Source of the DNA: Phycomyces nitens
Lineage: Eukaryota > Mucoromycota > Mucoromycetes > Mucorales > Phycomycetaceae
Assembly: GCA_022702545.1 (NCBI GenBank)
Contig: JAHRBC010000005.1
Coordinates: 3,472,001-3,536,000, forward strand
DNA: 64,000 nucleotides
Direction: 5' to 3'
Part shown: one piece after another, positions 24,132-35,150 of the stretch
Layout: each line of letters starts with the position of its first letter
How positions within the stretch are numbered: position 1 is the first letter of the stretch
The notes under the pieces: model-generated
What the model was told of the DNA's origin: nothing
The model's database searches: none
What the model saw: the letters and a program-made list of their open reading frames with translations, nothing else
Translations under genes and position numbers: made by a program

Positions 24132-24164
<33 letters not shown>
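24132..24164. repeat. (TG)n microsatellite in T4 leader
   Basis: About 33 bp of alternating GT. It lies between the T4 accessory start (24019, minus) and the third transcript (plus), in the presumed shared promoter region. T4b has the same tract at 49096-49123, about 28 bp, so its length differs between copies. Confidence 0.9.
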
Positions 24165-24167
<3 letters not shown>

Positions 24168-24473
24168 TGGTGTAAAGGTAAGAGAGGTTGAATATCAAAA
24201 AGGCCGTTATATATAGACATTTTGAATGACTATAAAGATGTTCCTCTATTGTCTTGAAGCACTGAGATGCAAATCGGCCTTGATATTGTTTTTGGGCTCA
24301 ATCCATCATGCTTTCCGCAGCATGCTTCAAAGGTGAAAAAATTTTCAGACTCTCTCCTTTTTTTTTTGGTTCCCTTTATTTTTCCTTTTGCTTGCTTTTT
24401 TGATATTGGCGCCTTTCTCTGGTAAGAAATTTTTTATACCTCTTTATACACACAAATTAATCTCTTTTCATAG

Positions 24474-25209
24474 ATGTGCGCTCCCATTCCAACTCATCTT
24501 TTCCACAATGGCCATCCAGACAAATACTCACTGGCCACATTCACTGGTACCATCATCTTGATAAAAATTATTTTCACTTTCTCTTTTAGATTGGCCAAAC
24601 AACTTATATAGGGATGCCATCGGCACCAGGTAAAAAAATTTCTTTTAATCATACTTGTTCCCTCTCTGACTCTATTCCATTGTAGACTGCCCTTTCTATT
24701 CACGCCATTGGCCTCCTCCATTATTCGCAATTGTAATCATAAAGGTAATATTCTTTATAAATCTCTTTTTGCTTATCTAAAATATTATTCAGACTATTTA
24801 TTAATAATTATTATTATGTGTTTTATAGACTCACTTGGGCTTCCTTTGCACACCATGCCCCCTACTTTGATAACCCATTTGGCTCCTGGTATGTAAATTA
24901 AATATATTATCACTCTGTTCACCCATATTAATTTTTACTCTCTTTTTTATAGTTAAACCCGCCACACAGCCCATCCAGCCTTACAATTCAAGTCCCCTTT
25001 GCCCACTCTTGCCCATCTCTTGCAATGTAAGTATCTTTTGACACACAAAAATTTTCTTTTTGTACCCCATATCATTAACACTTCTTTATCTTTTACAGAA
25101 CACTCCCGCAGCCCAAAAAATTGCTGGATATTCATATTTTTGCAGGTATTTTTTATGTAGAAAAATATTCCATCCAAATAGCAGCAAGCAACCAGGTAGA
25201 AACGGCTAG
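24474..25209 (+). CDS. T4 third gene (ORF-C): six small coding exons, 138 aa
   Basis: Exons 24474-24546, 24590-24629, 24686-24744, 24829-24888, 24953-25026 and 25099-25209 join without a stop from ATG to TAG. All five introns are GT-AG, 43-84 nt, with T-rich acceptors. A non-coding, pyrimidine-rich first exon ends CTCTG at 24421, and the ATG follows directly after the next acceptor (TCATAG|ATG). A similar leader and acceptor|ATG arrangement occurs in T6. The protein begins MCAPIPTHLFHNGHPD, is rich in Pro, Thr, Leu and Cys, and ends NSSKQPGRNG; AATAAA follows near 25260. No family recognised. It is divergent from the accessory gene, 3' of it in element order. It could be a third transposon gene or a captured host gene piece. 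Confidence 0.6.
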
Positions 25210-25658
25210 GCATAGGAATAGGCGTAATAATAGACCCTAAACCTAGAAACATTCTATTCTTTCCAATAAAAATAAAAGCGTAAACCATTACCAATCCAAT
25301 ATAAACGGGAAATCAAATAATGGGTGATATATTACTGGTGAAGAAGAATAAAGAGGCTTTCAAGTATTTGATTTGATTGGTCTTGGGTAGTAACCACTAG
25401 TAGATACACTGCAAAAATACCCCTGATTCCCATATGTGTAGTTGATACAGTAGGTATGGGATATAAAGGTCAATTTTCTAGCTCAGGCCCTTTTTTGTGA
25501 GTTCAGAGAGAAAAAATATTTTTGATGGATTTTATTGGGTGTAGGCGATTGTGTAGCATGAAAAAAATAATTATTAAACTCAAAGTATATCAAATAAACT
25601 GTACCTGAATATATCTTCTTTACTGTTAAACCAAAACATTTCAATTATTTATTAAACA

Positions 25659-28600
25659 ATGGCTCCTATCTGTAAATCTACAAGAACAAAAGAATGTAGA
25701 TGTTCTATTTGCAAGAACAAAGAGGGTGGATTTGATTTTCTCACAGCTCAAACATTTAAGCGTCATATGCTTAAAGAAGATGCCAAAAACAGTTTTTTCA
25801 GTGGTAGATGTAAGATATATTTTATATTTTAATTTGAAAATTATTTAATTAATAATAAATACATTTTTGAATTAAATAGTAATGGAAATTGTTGATACTG
25901 AAGAGCAATACTTTGAGGCCATAGACAATGTAGAGGCCATGGATTTTGAGTCTGGTGGTAAGGATTTCTTAAAATTTTATTGTTTTTTTATTAAATTAAT
26001 TTTTTTTACACCTGGGCAGACTTGGAAAACGGCGTTGAAGAATATGAGGGGGTACAAGAACCCATTAGAAACCTACCTCTCTCTGAGTCTGATGCCATTT
26101 TTGGTGCAGAGGATGAATGTAGCTCAGTTGGTTACTCTGACTCTGACTCTGACAGTGAAAGTGAAGACGAGATGAATGATGATGAAGGTCTGTATAGTAT
26201 CTGAGCTGATAATCACTCTATCTATATAAATATTATATATTAATATGCTTTTTTTTTGATTAATATGTTTCTAGAATTCAACTCAGAATTGAGTTTCATT
26301 CACGGCTTTATAGTCAAGGCTCTTGCCCTGTTCATTTCCTTTTACGTTGTCAATGAAGGCGCGATTATCTTGATTGCAATCGTGAACAAGATCCTGGATT
26401 TTTTTGGCGATTCTTTCCAAGTCCCATCAAGTGTCTCTGGTCTCAAAAGTATGGCAGGAATGAATGCATTGACAAAGGGAATCAAGAAGTATGTTGCATG
26501 TGGTGAATGTCACAGCATTTACGAGAACGATGGTGCACCTCTTTTCTGTACATTTGACAAGTTTGAAAACAGCGCCTTGTGTGGCCATGGCTTGTTCAAG
26601 TCCAATTTGTCATCTGTCCCAAAAAAATCGTATATCTACCAGTCAATCAAACACTCTATCCAAACACTCTTTTCTCGGCCTGATTTTGAATCACAGATCA
26701 ACTCTTGGAATCGTGGTCCCAAGGTGGAAAAGACTATGTTTGATATATATGATGGCGCAATGTGGAACGAGTTGCCTGATGTGAATGGAATCCCCTTTGT
26801 TGACAGCGAGCGCTCTCTTATGCTGACATTAAACATTGACTGGTTCCAACCATTTGATGGTGTCACGTATTCTTGTGGTGCCATCTACCTTGCTGTCAAC
26901 AACCTTCCTCGTGATGTCAGATTCAAGAAGGAAAATATCATCCTTGTTGGTTTGATGCCTGGGCCCAGAGAAGCAAAAACCTCAGAGATAAATTACTATC
27001 TCAAACCACTGGTCAATGAGTTGGAGGATCTCTATAAAGGAATCAGAATGAAGACTCATCAATGCCCATCTGGTGCAACTGTCCGTGCCGCTCTTTTCCT
27101 AGTCGCTTGTGACATCCCTGCCGCAAGGAAAGTATGTGGGTTCACATCCCATACAAGTACAAATGCTTGTCATAAGTGTAATCATCGGTTCAATCGGTTA
27201 GCTGGAACGAACTCTGTTGATTATTCTGGATTTGATTTCTCAAAGTGGCTCCTTTGCACTAAGAATGATAATCGTAAGGATGCTGAGGTCTGGAGAAATG
27301 CAGCCACTCAAGCTGAGAGGCAGCGCCTTGAAGTTGCCAGTGGTGTTCGCTGGTCCAAACTGCATCGTCTCCAGTACTTTGACGTTGTCCGCTGCACGAT
27401 CATTGATCCAATGCACAATCTCTTCTTAGGCACTGCCAAGAGGATGATGGAGAGATGGGTTGCAGATGGAGTAATCAACGATAAGAGTCTCGTTGCCATG
27501 CAGAAGATGGTGGAAAAGATGGTGTTGCCGCCAGATTATACTCCATTAAAGACGAAGATTGCAAAGGGGTTCCCCTTCATGAAAGCTGATGAGTGGAAGT
27601 CGTGGTGTTTGGTATACTCTCCCGTGGTATTGAAGAACGTGCTGCCACTGCCAATGTTCAAAAATTGGATGTTTTTTGTAAATGCCTGCCGTTTTTTGAC
27701 CAAGCCAAGTATCTCTGAGGACAATATTGAGGAAGTGCATCGCAATCTGGAGCAGTTTGGCAAAGGTTGTGAGCAATTATATGAGTCTGACCTTCTCTCT
27801 CCCAACATGCACCTCCATCTTCACCTTTGTGAAATGGTTCTGGACTTTGGTCCGGTTTATGGCTACTGGCTTTTTGGTTTTGAGAGGTACAACAGTATCC
27901 TCAAAAACATCAACACGAACAGGAAAGGTGGATTCGAGGCCACATACATGAGAAGCTTTGTTGAGGATACATGAAAGGCAGATTTTGTTCGTGGGTTTCT
28001 GAGCACAGCCAATGGATATCATTTGTCAGATATCTTTCGCATGTTTACCAATACCCCAGACACTATATCCACGCCAGCACATTCTCATTATTTCTCTACC
28101 TTCTCATTGCCTGATTTTGTTGAATATGCTGAAAATCCATTGATAACAGTATATGGTAACGAGCCTTTGCCACCATCAACACTCCCATTGAAAAAGAAGC
28201 CCATGAGTATGATGAGTAGGGCAGAATATGACTGTTTGGTAGAATATTACCAGGTTGCCTACAATGACAGGTCCATCAAAGGCTGTAATAACACCATGGC
28301 TTCCTCTGCTTTTGTCAATGACTGGATCGAAATGCTCAAGTCTGTCAGTATTCTAGGCCAGATGTTCAAAGGAAGGAGTGGTAGAAATCAAAAAGGATCA
28401 TGCATCCAAGCATTATTTGTTGAGGAAAAGACCGAGGCAGTGTACGCGTATGTTGGAGAGATTCAGTATCTATTTGTTCACGCATTTAGCCCTGCTGTTT
28501 CTTCTTCACATCGTGGAAATGCCTATAACAGTCAACACACCTTTGCTTTTGTAAACTGGTTCAAAACTACGTCAGACACCACCAGAGAGGCTGAAGGCAT

Positions 28601-28754
28601 TGAGATTCACAAGGACAAATTTTCAGCTCTTGACTTTCAAAGCATTCTTCCTGTCCATCAGATTCTCCTGCCTGTTGCAATTGTGGATTATAAATCTAGT
28701 AGTAACATTAACAAAAAACTAGTTGTCCCCTTGCCTAGAAAGGTTTCCGCCTAA
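25659..28754 (+). pseudogene. T6 transposase with in-frame TGA shared with T1
   Basis: Exons 25659-25809, 25880-25957, 26020-26187 and 26275-28754 keep one frame of 959 codons, interrupted only by TGA at 27972-27974 (codon 699). Exon 1 gives CRCSICKNKEGGFDF...FKRH. Exon 3 contains PIRNLPLSESDAIFGAED and a run of serine-aspartate. Exon 4 shows CGECHSIY, LNIDWFQPF, CDIPAARK, CHKCNHRF, DPMHNLFLGTAKRM and VVPLPRKVSA. The stop falls after the catalytic core, so a truncated protein would keep all three proposed catalytic acidic residues and lose only the C-terminal domain. Whether that is active is unknown. Confidence 0.82.
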
Positions 28755-28849
28755 ATATATTTATCTTATCTCTCTTGGTTTTAATTATAATTTTATAGGT
28801 TGTTTTGCGAATCATGTGTTTAAAAAGTAAAAAAGACAAAAACAAAGAT

Positions 28850-30081
28850 TTATTCATTTTTGAATGTCCAGACAGGCAAATTCAAAGTCAGGTGACTTGG
28901 GGCAGGAATCTCCTTGACTGATGTTTGCTGTCTGGGCATTCTTGTCTTTGTCTTTGGTCCAGACCGTTTCAGATCATCCTCTCTTGAAAAACGGTCAATG
29001 ACCTCCAGAAGCCGGTTCAATTATATTAAATTTATCAGTCTTTTATCAGCACTCAGCACATCACTCTACAAAATATTAATTACCTCATCGCTTCTCCAGC
29101 TGGGACAAGCAACATGGAGAACACGCATGGTAATACCAGGTGCAACGTCTTCCATGCTTGACTCACTATCAGACATCACATCCTTTTGGAGGACATGGAG
29201 ATAGGCCATCTCCTCAGAGTTTTCAGGCTTATGGCCCATCTCCTCATCAATTGCCCTCCAGTGACGCTTGTAGACCACCACCCTGCGCAAGTGGATCTAG
29301 AAAAATTTTCAGATTAAGTCAAAAATATCATATTGTCTTTATACTAACCTCGACGAGCCTGCTGTTGGCCCAAACCTTTTTCTTCTTTGCAATAGACTGC
29401 TCTTCAGTCATCTTTGCAACGCGATGGTAGTACTTATAGTTATTTTTTAGTTTTTGCACTACCATGCCAGGCCAAAAACCAGCAGCACGAGGCTGTGAGA
29501 GAATGTAGTCTCTCATGTAGTTAATGACCCTGACATTGTCTGGGTGGTCAATCCTCTCATCCTTATTCCATTTCTGCTTGCCTTCGTTCTCAGCAATCAG
29601 AGATGGATCTTCAGAGTCAAGGTCTTTCTTCCACATCTTATTCTCAATAAGTTCCTGGATATAATTTGTGAGAAAATATTTTTTTACAAAACAATAATAA
29701 TATTCATACCAAGACAATCGCACGCATATCACTGGGACTAATTGAGCTGGAGGGGCCAACAGAAGGAACCATTCCAATGGAACCAGCTTGGCCAAGAGGG
29801 AGCTGGCTCTGGACACCACTGGCATGGGCTTCCATGAGTGTACTCATGGTCTTGTTGGTCTTGCCAGCGATGTCATAGACCATTCCCATTCTGGACTTGA
29901 GGAACCTCAAGTCTTCAAGGATAGCGGCCATTTCTGTCCTGCCTTGGCTACTTCCCTCACCAGTACTAGGAGATCTAGGCATAATCTCACGCTGGCTGAT
30001 ACGACCAGCAACAACACGGTCAATTGGAGCAGCTGGATTTGCTCTGGCTTTGCGTCCTGAGTTTGCTTGGGTTGGGGACAT
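28850..30081 (-). pseudogene. T6 accessory gene with lost splice acceptor
   Basis: Exons on minus: 30081-29710, 29654-29349 (306 nt), 29296-29084 (213 nt) and 29020-28850 (171 nt). The first exon encodes a Ser/Pro/Arg-rich head and a helical segment (AAILEDLRFLKSRMGMVYDI). The middle exons match T1 almost residue for residue (PRAAGFWPGMV, MSDSESSMED, CPSWRSDE). The acceptor of the last intron reads ATATAA instead of T1's ATATAG (plus-strand positions just above 29020), so exon 4 can no longer be joined normally. Without it the LNRLLEVIDRF segment and basic tail are lost. Confidence 0.75.
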
Positions 30082-30498
30082 TTTCTAAATAAATATTTTT
30101 AAAATAAAATAATAATAATACATAGATTAATATATTTTTATTATATATATCCTTGAATATATAGACTTACATAATAAGCTGTAGTAGTGGGTGTAGTGTC
30201 AGGTAAGAACAATAATATTACTTGTCAAAAAAACTATATTTATATATTGAAAAAAAGTATATTTTCGGAGTACAGCAAAATAAAATGAATTTGTGGACAC
30301 ACAGTTTTCATAATCCCATTATTCTCATAATTTATTAGGGCTTACTATAATCTAAAAATGTGTATGGATTCTTTTTTCCCAATTTTCCCTTTTTCTCTTT
30401 CTTTTTTCTTTTTGCTTCTTTTATACTCTCTGGTAAGTATTTAAAAATTTTTCACACAATTAAAAACAATCTTTAACATTTTTTCAATTATCTAAAAG

Positions 30499-30740
30499 AT
30501 GTCCTATAGTCACTTTTATTCATGCTTACACAAGAAAAACGTAAATAGGCGCACTATTTTTTATTGCTGTTGCTAATCAGTAATCTTCATCTTGTAGATT
30601 CAAAAACAACTCCTTTCAATTGCAATGGCCAAAGATGACAATGATGAAGTTGAATGGAGGGAATGTACTTGGTATGTTTGAATATTTTATCACTATTAAT
30701 ACTAATATATTCTGTCTTTACTATCAGCTCTTTATATTAA
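30499..30740 (+). CDS. T6 third transcript (ORF-C), short, tentative
   Basis: A pyrimidine-rich leader ends CTCTG|GTAAG near 30434, and the next acceptor is followed directly by ATG at 30499, as in T4. Exons 30499-30540, 30598-30671 and 30728-30740 join to 42 codons, starting MSYSHFYSCLHKKN and including DDNDEVEWRECT. More GT-AG pairs follow. The short frame may reflect decay, since the transposase and accessory genes of T6 are also damaged. Confidence 0.27.
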
Positions 30741-31904
30741 ACAAAATTGCCGCGTTTTAACAAAGATATAGAATACCCAACAAACCAGTTTGTCTTGGTA
30801 AGTAATCAGTCATTCCTATTACTTTTCTAACAGAAAATATAGATATCTTTTCTATTACACGTACACATTTTTTGATGGCTATATCATTATCTATCATGAA
30901 ATACTGTTTGGTATGCCTGAAAATTCGCTCTCAAGATATGGAGCATCTACTCTGTTCTGTCAACCACTTCAGCCATTCAAAGCAGTAGTTAAAGAGTCGG
31001 CCATGCTCTCGACCCATGTTTTAAAAAGATAAACATAAGTATACCGTGAATATAGCTATAGCCATGAATCTAGACCAAATTACTAGGCTGTATATTATGA
31101 GAAAAAATTTTATCAATAAAAACATATTCGTAAACTATTTGCCATAATCTATTATAAAGAAGTATATAATAAATTACCAATTGAAAGTATTCAAAGCCTC
31201 AAAAATATTAAACAGCCAATAAATACACGTCTGGTGGAAGATAGTTGAATGGATAGACAAGGGAAAGTAATGAAAGTTGAATCTTGATCTGTCAAAAATA
31301 GATCTTATTATTGACCTTGAAATAATAATCCATGTAACGTTATACTGAAAAGAGATAAAATATACACTTTCAGTTACAGTTCTGTACCTCCTTGAGGTTA
31401 ATGAGCCGACATGCCCAAAACTAGAGCATTATATCTGCCGAATTACTGCAACATCTCATATGACTTGTCATTCATATCTGGAGAGTAATATTTCTATTTA
31501 ATTCTAGGATTTTTTATTTATTTGCCTTGGGATTTCACTTACTATCACATCTGGGAATTGTACATTTTTTTGCAGTGATACATCGAGTTTCTACTACTCG
31601 CAACATAAAAATATATGACGTATCTGAACATTTCAATGACCACGTTGAGAAGACCAAAATAGAACCGTTCTTTTAAATACTTTTTTTCATCATTCCAAAT
31701 CAGATCCATATACCGAAAGTGCTAACAGACCTCACCTGCGGCACATTTTTACATGTTTCTACTACTGCAAACCATGACACCGAGGTACCTGTGAAGCTAG
31801 CATGCCTCCTAGTTGAAAAAATATTTAAACTAGGCGAAACCCACCCCTTTTCAGTACCATAATGCCGGATTTCTGGTACTACAAACAGCCCCTCTTTTGC
31901 AGTG

Positions 31905-34900
31905 CAATTCTTGAGCTCGAGCCTCCGCAAAATCGTGTGGGTCTTTGGAAACGGCCTTGTCAATATACAGTTCCATGGTGTCACCAGGCAAGACAGGATT
32001 GCGGCCATATGTCAAGAAAAAGGGGCTAAACCTGGTGGTGGAATGCGTGCGGATGCAACAGGCCCAAATGGCAGCAGGTATGAACATGTCCCAGCGATGG
32101 ATGGCCCCATTAGTATACTTGCGGATCATTTGCTTGATTGTACCATTGAGACGCTCGCATTTTCCATTGGTTCTTGGGTGAAAAGCAGAGGTCAGGTGGT
32201 GGGTTACTTTGAGGCGGGCAAGGTAAGAGGTGACAAGCTTGCTGGTGAAATTTGCACCACGGTCAGTCAAAATTTTGGCAGGACAACCAAAACGCATCAC
32301 AATCTCTTCATGGATGAAATCGGCCACAGCTTCAGCAGACGCCACAGGTACAGCACGTGCAATTGGCCAATTCGTGGTGTAGTCTACCGCTACTAACAGC
32401 CAACAATTGCCTTTTTGTGTGGTGGGGAGTCGGCCAACAAAATTGAGGTGCCAATGCTGGAATGCACTAGGGACCTTCAGGGGATGCATCTCATCATGGT
32501 GATTACCATCTTTTCTTGCGTTTAGCTGGCATTCTGGACAAGTACTCAGCCATTCCTTGATATCTGTAAGCATGATTGGCCACCAGTGACGGGACTTGAA
32601 GAGATCGACCATTGTTGTGAATCCTGAGTGGCCAAAACCATTATGGTAATTCTGGATTGTATTGGCTTGGTGGGCAAAAGGGAGGAAAGGCACATCTTTT
32701 GACTCCGTCTCGTTGATCTTCACCTTATGGAACACCTTACCACTACGGACAACAAATTGGGCACGGTTCTTTTCAACGATACCACGAGCTTCTTGTGGGA
32801 CTTGGTCAGGCTTGAACACATAGAATGTCGGCCAGTCTGATGCATGAGTGAGCGGTGTGGCATACAAGTACTCGGGTTCCAAGGATTCAGGATCACAGTT
32901 ACTTTCTGGACCACCACAGCGGGACAAAGCATTGGGCACGTCGTTTTCTTTACCGGGCTTGTATTGTATATCTGGGGCATACAGCTCAAGCTTGGCAATC
33001 CAACGAACGAGGCGTGGTGTCGGTGTGATCTGTGCACGGAAATACTTCAAGGGCAGGTGATCCGAGAATACAGTATACGGGCAGCCATCAATCAGACATC
33101 TCCAGGTCCGAAGTGGATGTATAATGCCAATAAGTTCGCGCTCCTGAGCCGGATAGGATTGCTCTGCTCTGGAGAACTTCTTGGATTCGAATGCCAACGG
33201 GTGCCATGAACCATCATCACCTTCTTGCAGTAAAACGGCGCCTACACCAAAGTCGGATGCATCTGTTTCGATCTTGTACGGCCTGTGCACGTCGGGCGCC
33301 TGCAGGACTGGTGGAGAGATCAACTTTTCCTTAATCAGCTCAAAGCTGTCCTGGCATTCTTTCGTCCAAACGATTGATCTTCGCTTGGCGCCAGTGCCCT
33401 TGGTAAGATCGGTCAGTGGTGACACCATGCTTGCATAACCTGGGATGAACCGGCGGTAGTGCTGGGCCAAACCACAGAACTGGCGGACTTCTTGCACATT
33501 GGTGGGCACAGGCCAGTCTTTCACTGCTTTGACCTTGTGGGGGGCAGGAAGGATTCCCTGGGCGGAGATCTGGAAACTCACAAAGATCAGCTCCTTATTG
33601 AACTCGCATTTCTTGAGGTTGGCAACTAGCTTCACTTCTTGGAGCAGCTTCAAGACATGGCGGACGTGTTGCTTGTGCTCAGACTCTGTCTTACTGAAGA
33701 TGAGGATGTCATCCAAGTAGACCAAAGCAAAGTCATCCAGGCAATCACCAAGTACTCGGTTCATCAGACTTTGGAATGTGGGCAGTGCATTGGTCAAGCC
33801 AAAAGGGAGAACCAGAAACTCGTACTGACCATAACGGGTATTAAACGCCGTTTTCGGAACATCAGACAGTTGGATATGCACTTGGTGGTACCCGCTCTTG
33901 AGGTCAAGACTTGTGAAATGGGCGGAACCACATAGGCGCTCCAGGCATTTGTCAATTCGCGGGAGAGGATGGTTATTGCAGACTGTCACCTTGTTAAGCG
34001 CACGGTAGTCTATGCACATGCGCATTGCACCATCCTTCTTCTTTACAAATAATACTGGGGCACCCCAGGGAGAAGCACTTGGTCGGATCAACTTTAAATC
34101 GAGTAACTCTTTCAACTGACGCTTCAGTTCATCCAGCTCCAGAGGGCTCATCTTGAATGGCGGCCTGTTGATTGGTCTGGCGCCTTCCGTGTCAATTACA
34201 TGTCTTACGTTGCAATCGGGAGGCAGGCCAGGCAACTCGTCTTTAAACACATCGGGGAATTCTTGCACCAGGTTTTCCCAACCAGCTTCGGCGAACACCT
34301 TCTCCACATCTTCCTTCATGTATAGCAAGAAGCTATCGGTACCATCTTCTCTTGTCAACTTGCTTGCTTGCTTGTGCGATATCAAATAATTCAGGCATGA
34401 GGAAGTGGTCTGTGTGGTGTGCGGCATCAAGGAAAAAGTCTTATCCGCTTGTCTCAGTATCCAACTGTTGGTGTTCCAATCTGGAACAGGCTTGGCTTGC
34501 TGTAACCAAGTACGGCCAAGGATCATGTCAAACTTCATGGGAAAGACAAAGGCCTCTATGGTATCTTGATAACCGTTAAGGGAGATTGACATGATGACCT
34601 TACGGCTAATGCGGGTGCGATGTCCATTGGCGGTTTCTACTTCACGGCCTTGGACTGGGATTACAGTTTCGGCCAGTTCAGCTGTCTCTGGTGTCACATA
34701 ATTGGCGCTTGTGCCACTGTCAATAAGGACTTGCAGGGTTCTTTCTTGGCTGATGGCCTTATACAGGGGGAGGTCTGTGCTAATTGAAGCATTTAACTGG
34801 TCTAGGTGTACCAAGTCTTGGCTATCAATTTCACTACTCTCAACATTGCTCTTGGTTACCACTTCGGGGACAATAGTATACTGGGAAGGAAGATCTTTAT

Positions 34901-35150
34901 TAACATGTTCTTTATAGTTTACATCTACTTTGTTATTAATTACATCCCTAGATTCTTGATGTTCGTCGTGGTACTGCAACTGTTCGGGACTGTTGCGGTT
35001 CATGCTACACATACGTTCCTCGTCTAGGTGGCGGAAGGCAGATATGCGCTCTCGGCAGTTACGGCGGATATGGCCCGACTTGCCACACCAGAAACACTTG
35101 TGATCTCCTTGGCTGGAACCTTGGGAAGAGCTTTGACCATTGCGCTGCAA
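31905..35150 (-). pseudogene. pol: Ty3/gypsy pol polyprotein, truncated in integrase
   Basis: About 1082 residues remain. A CCHC zinc knuckle (CFWCGKSGHIRRNC, 19-32) precedes the aspartic protease site (LIDSGTSANYV, D144). Reverse transcriptase has DYRALNK, LDLKSGYHQ and the YLDD box (478-481). RNase H has ETDASDFGVG (D630). Integrase has the HHCC zinc-binding region (H836 to C874) and the catalytic triad D923, D963 and E999, with the classical 35-residue D-to-E spacing. The frame runs past 31905 into T4 and stops there artificially. It overlaps gag in a different (-1) frame. The enzyme is incomplete, although every catalytic centre is visible. Confidence 0.92.

Larger units (their letters stand above)
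25407..31577 (+). mobile_element. T6, Plavaka/CACTA-like transposon (6171 bp) inside T4
   Basis: The ends are CACTGCAAAAATACCCC at 25407 and, inverted, CACTGCAAAAAAATGTAC at 31577. ATA is duplicated at 25404-25406 and 31578-31580. The empty site is visible in T4b near 47868-47885 as an uninterrupted TAGATACATCGAG on the inverted strand. It is the same family as T1. It carries a transposase (25659-28754), an accessory gene (28850-30081) and a tentative third transcript (30499-30740). From 30741 to 31577 I see only AT-rich subterminal DNA. Confidence 0.9.
13252..31904 (+). mobile_element. T4, Plavaka/CACTA-like transposon expanded by T5 and T6
   Basis: The left end is CACTGGAAAAACCCCTCG at 13252. 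The right end, read inverted from 31904, is CACTGCAAAAGAGGGGCTG. T4's own DNA is 13252-17383, 23482-25406 and 31581-31904; the rest is nested T5 and T6. An uninterrupted paralogue, T4b, lies at 47542-53901 in reverse. T4's flanks do not match: TGT on the left (T2 transposase) and CAA on the right (Ty3/gypsy integrase), whereas T4b has TAT on both sides. T4 therefore no longer sits between the two halves of one target. The final stretch 31581-31904 is non-coding terminus. Confidence 0.88.

Noticed and set aside
31700..32008. 102-aa minus-strand frame over the T4/gypsy junction
   Set aside because: It spans the junction at 31904/31905 and overlaps integrase in another frame; no coding signal of its own.
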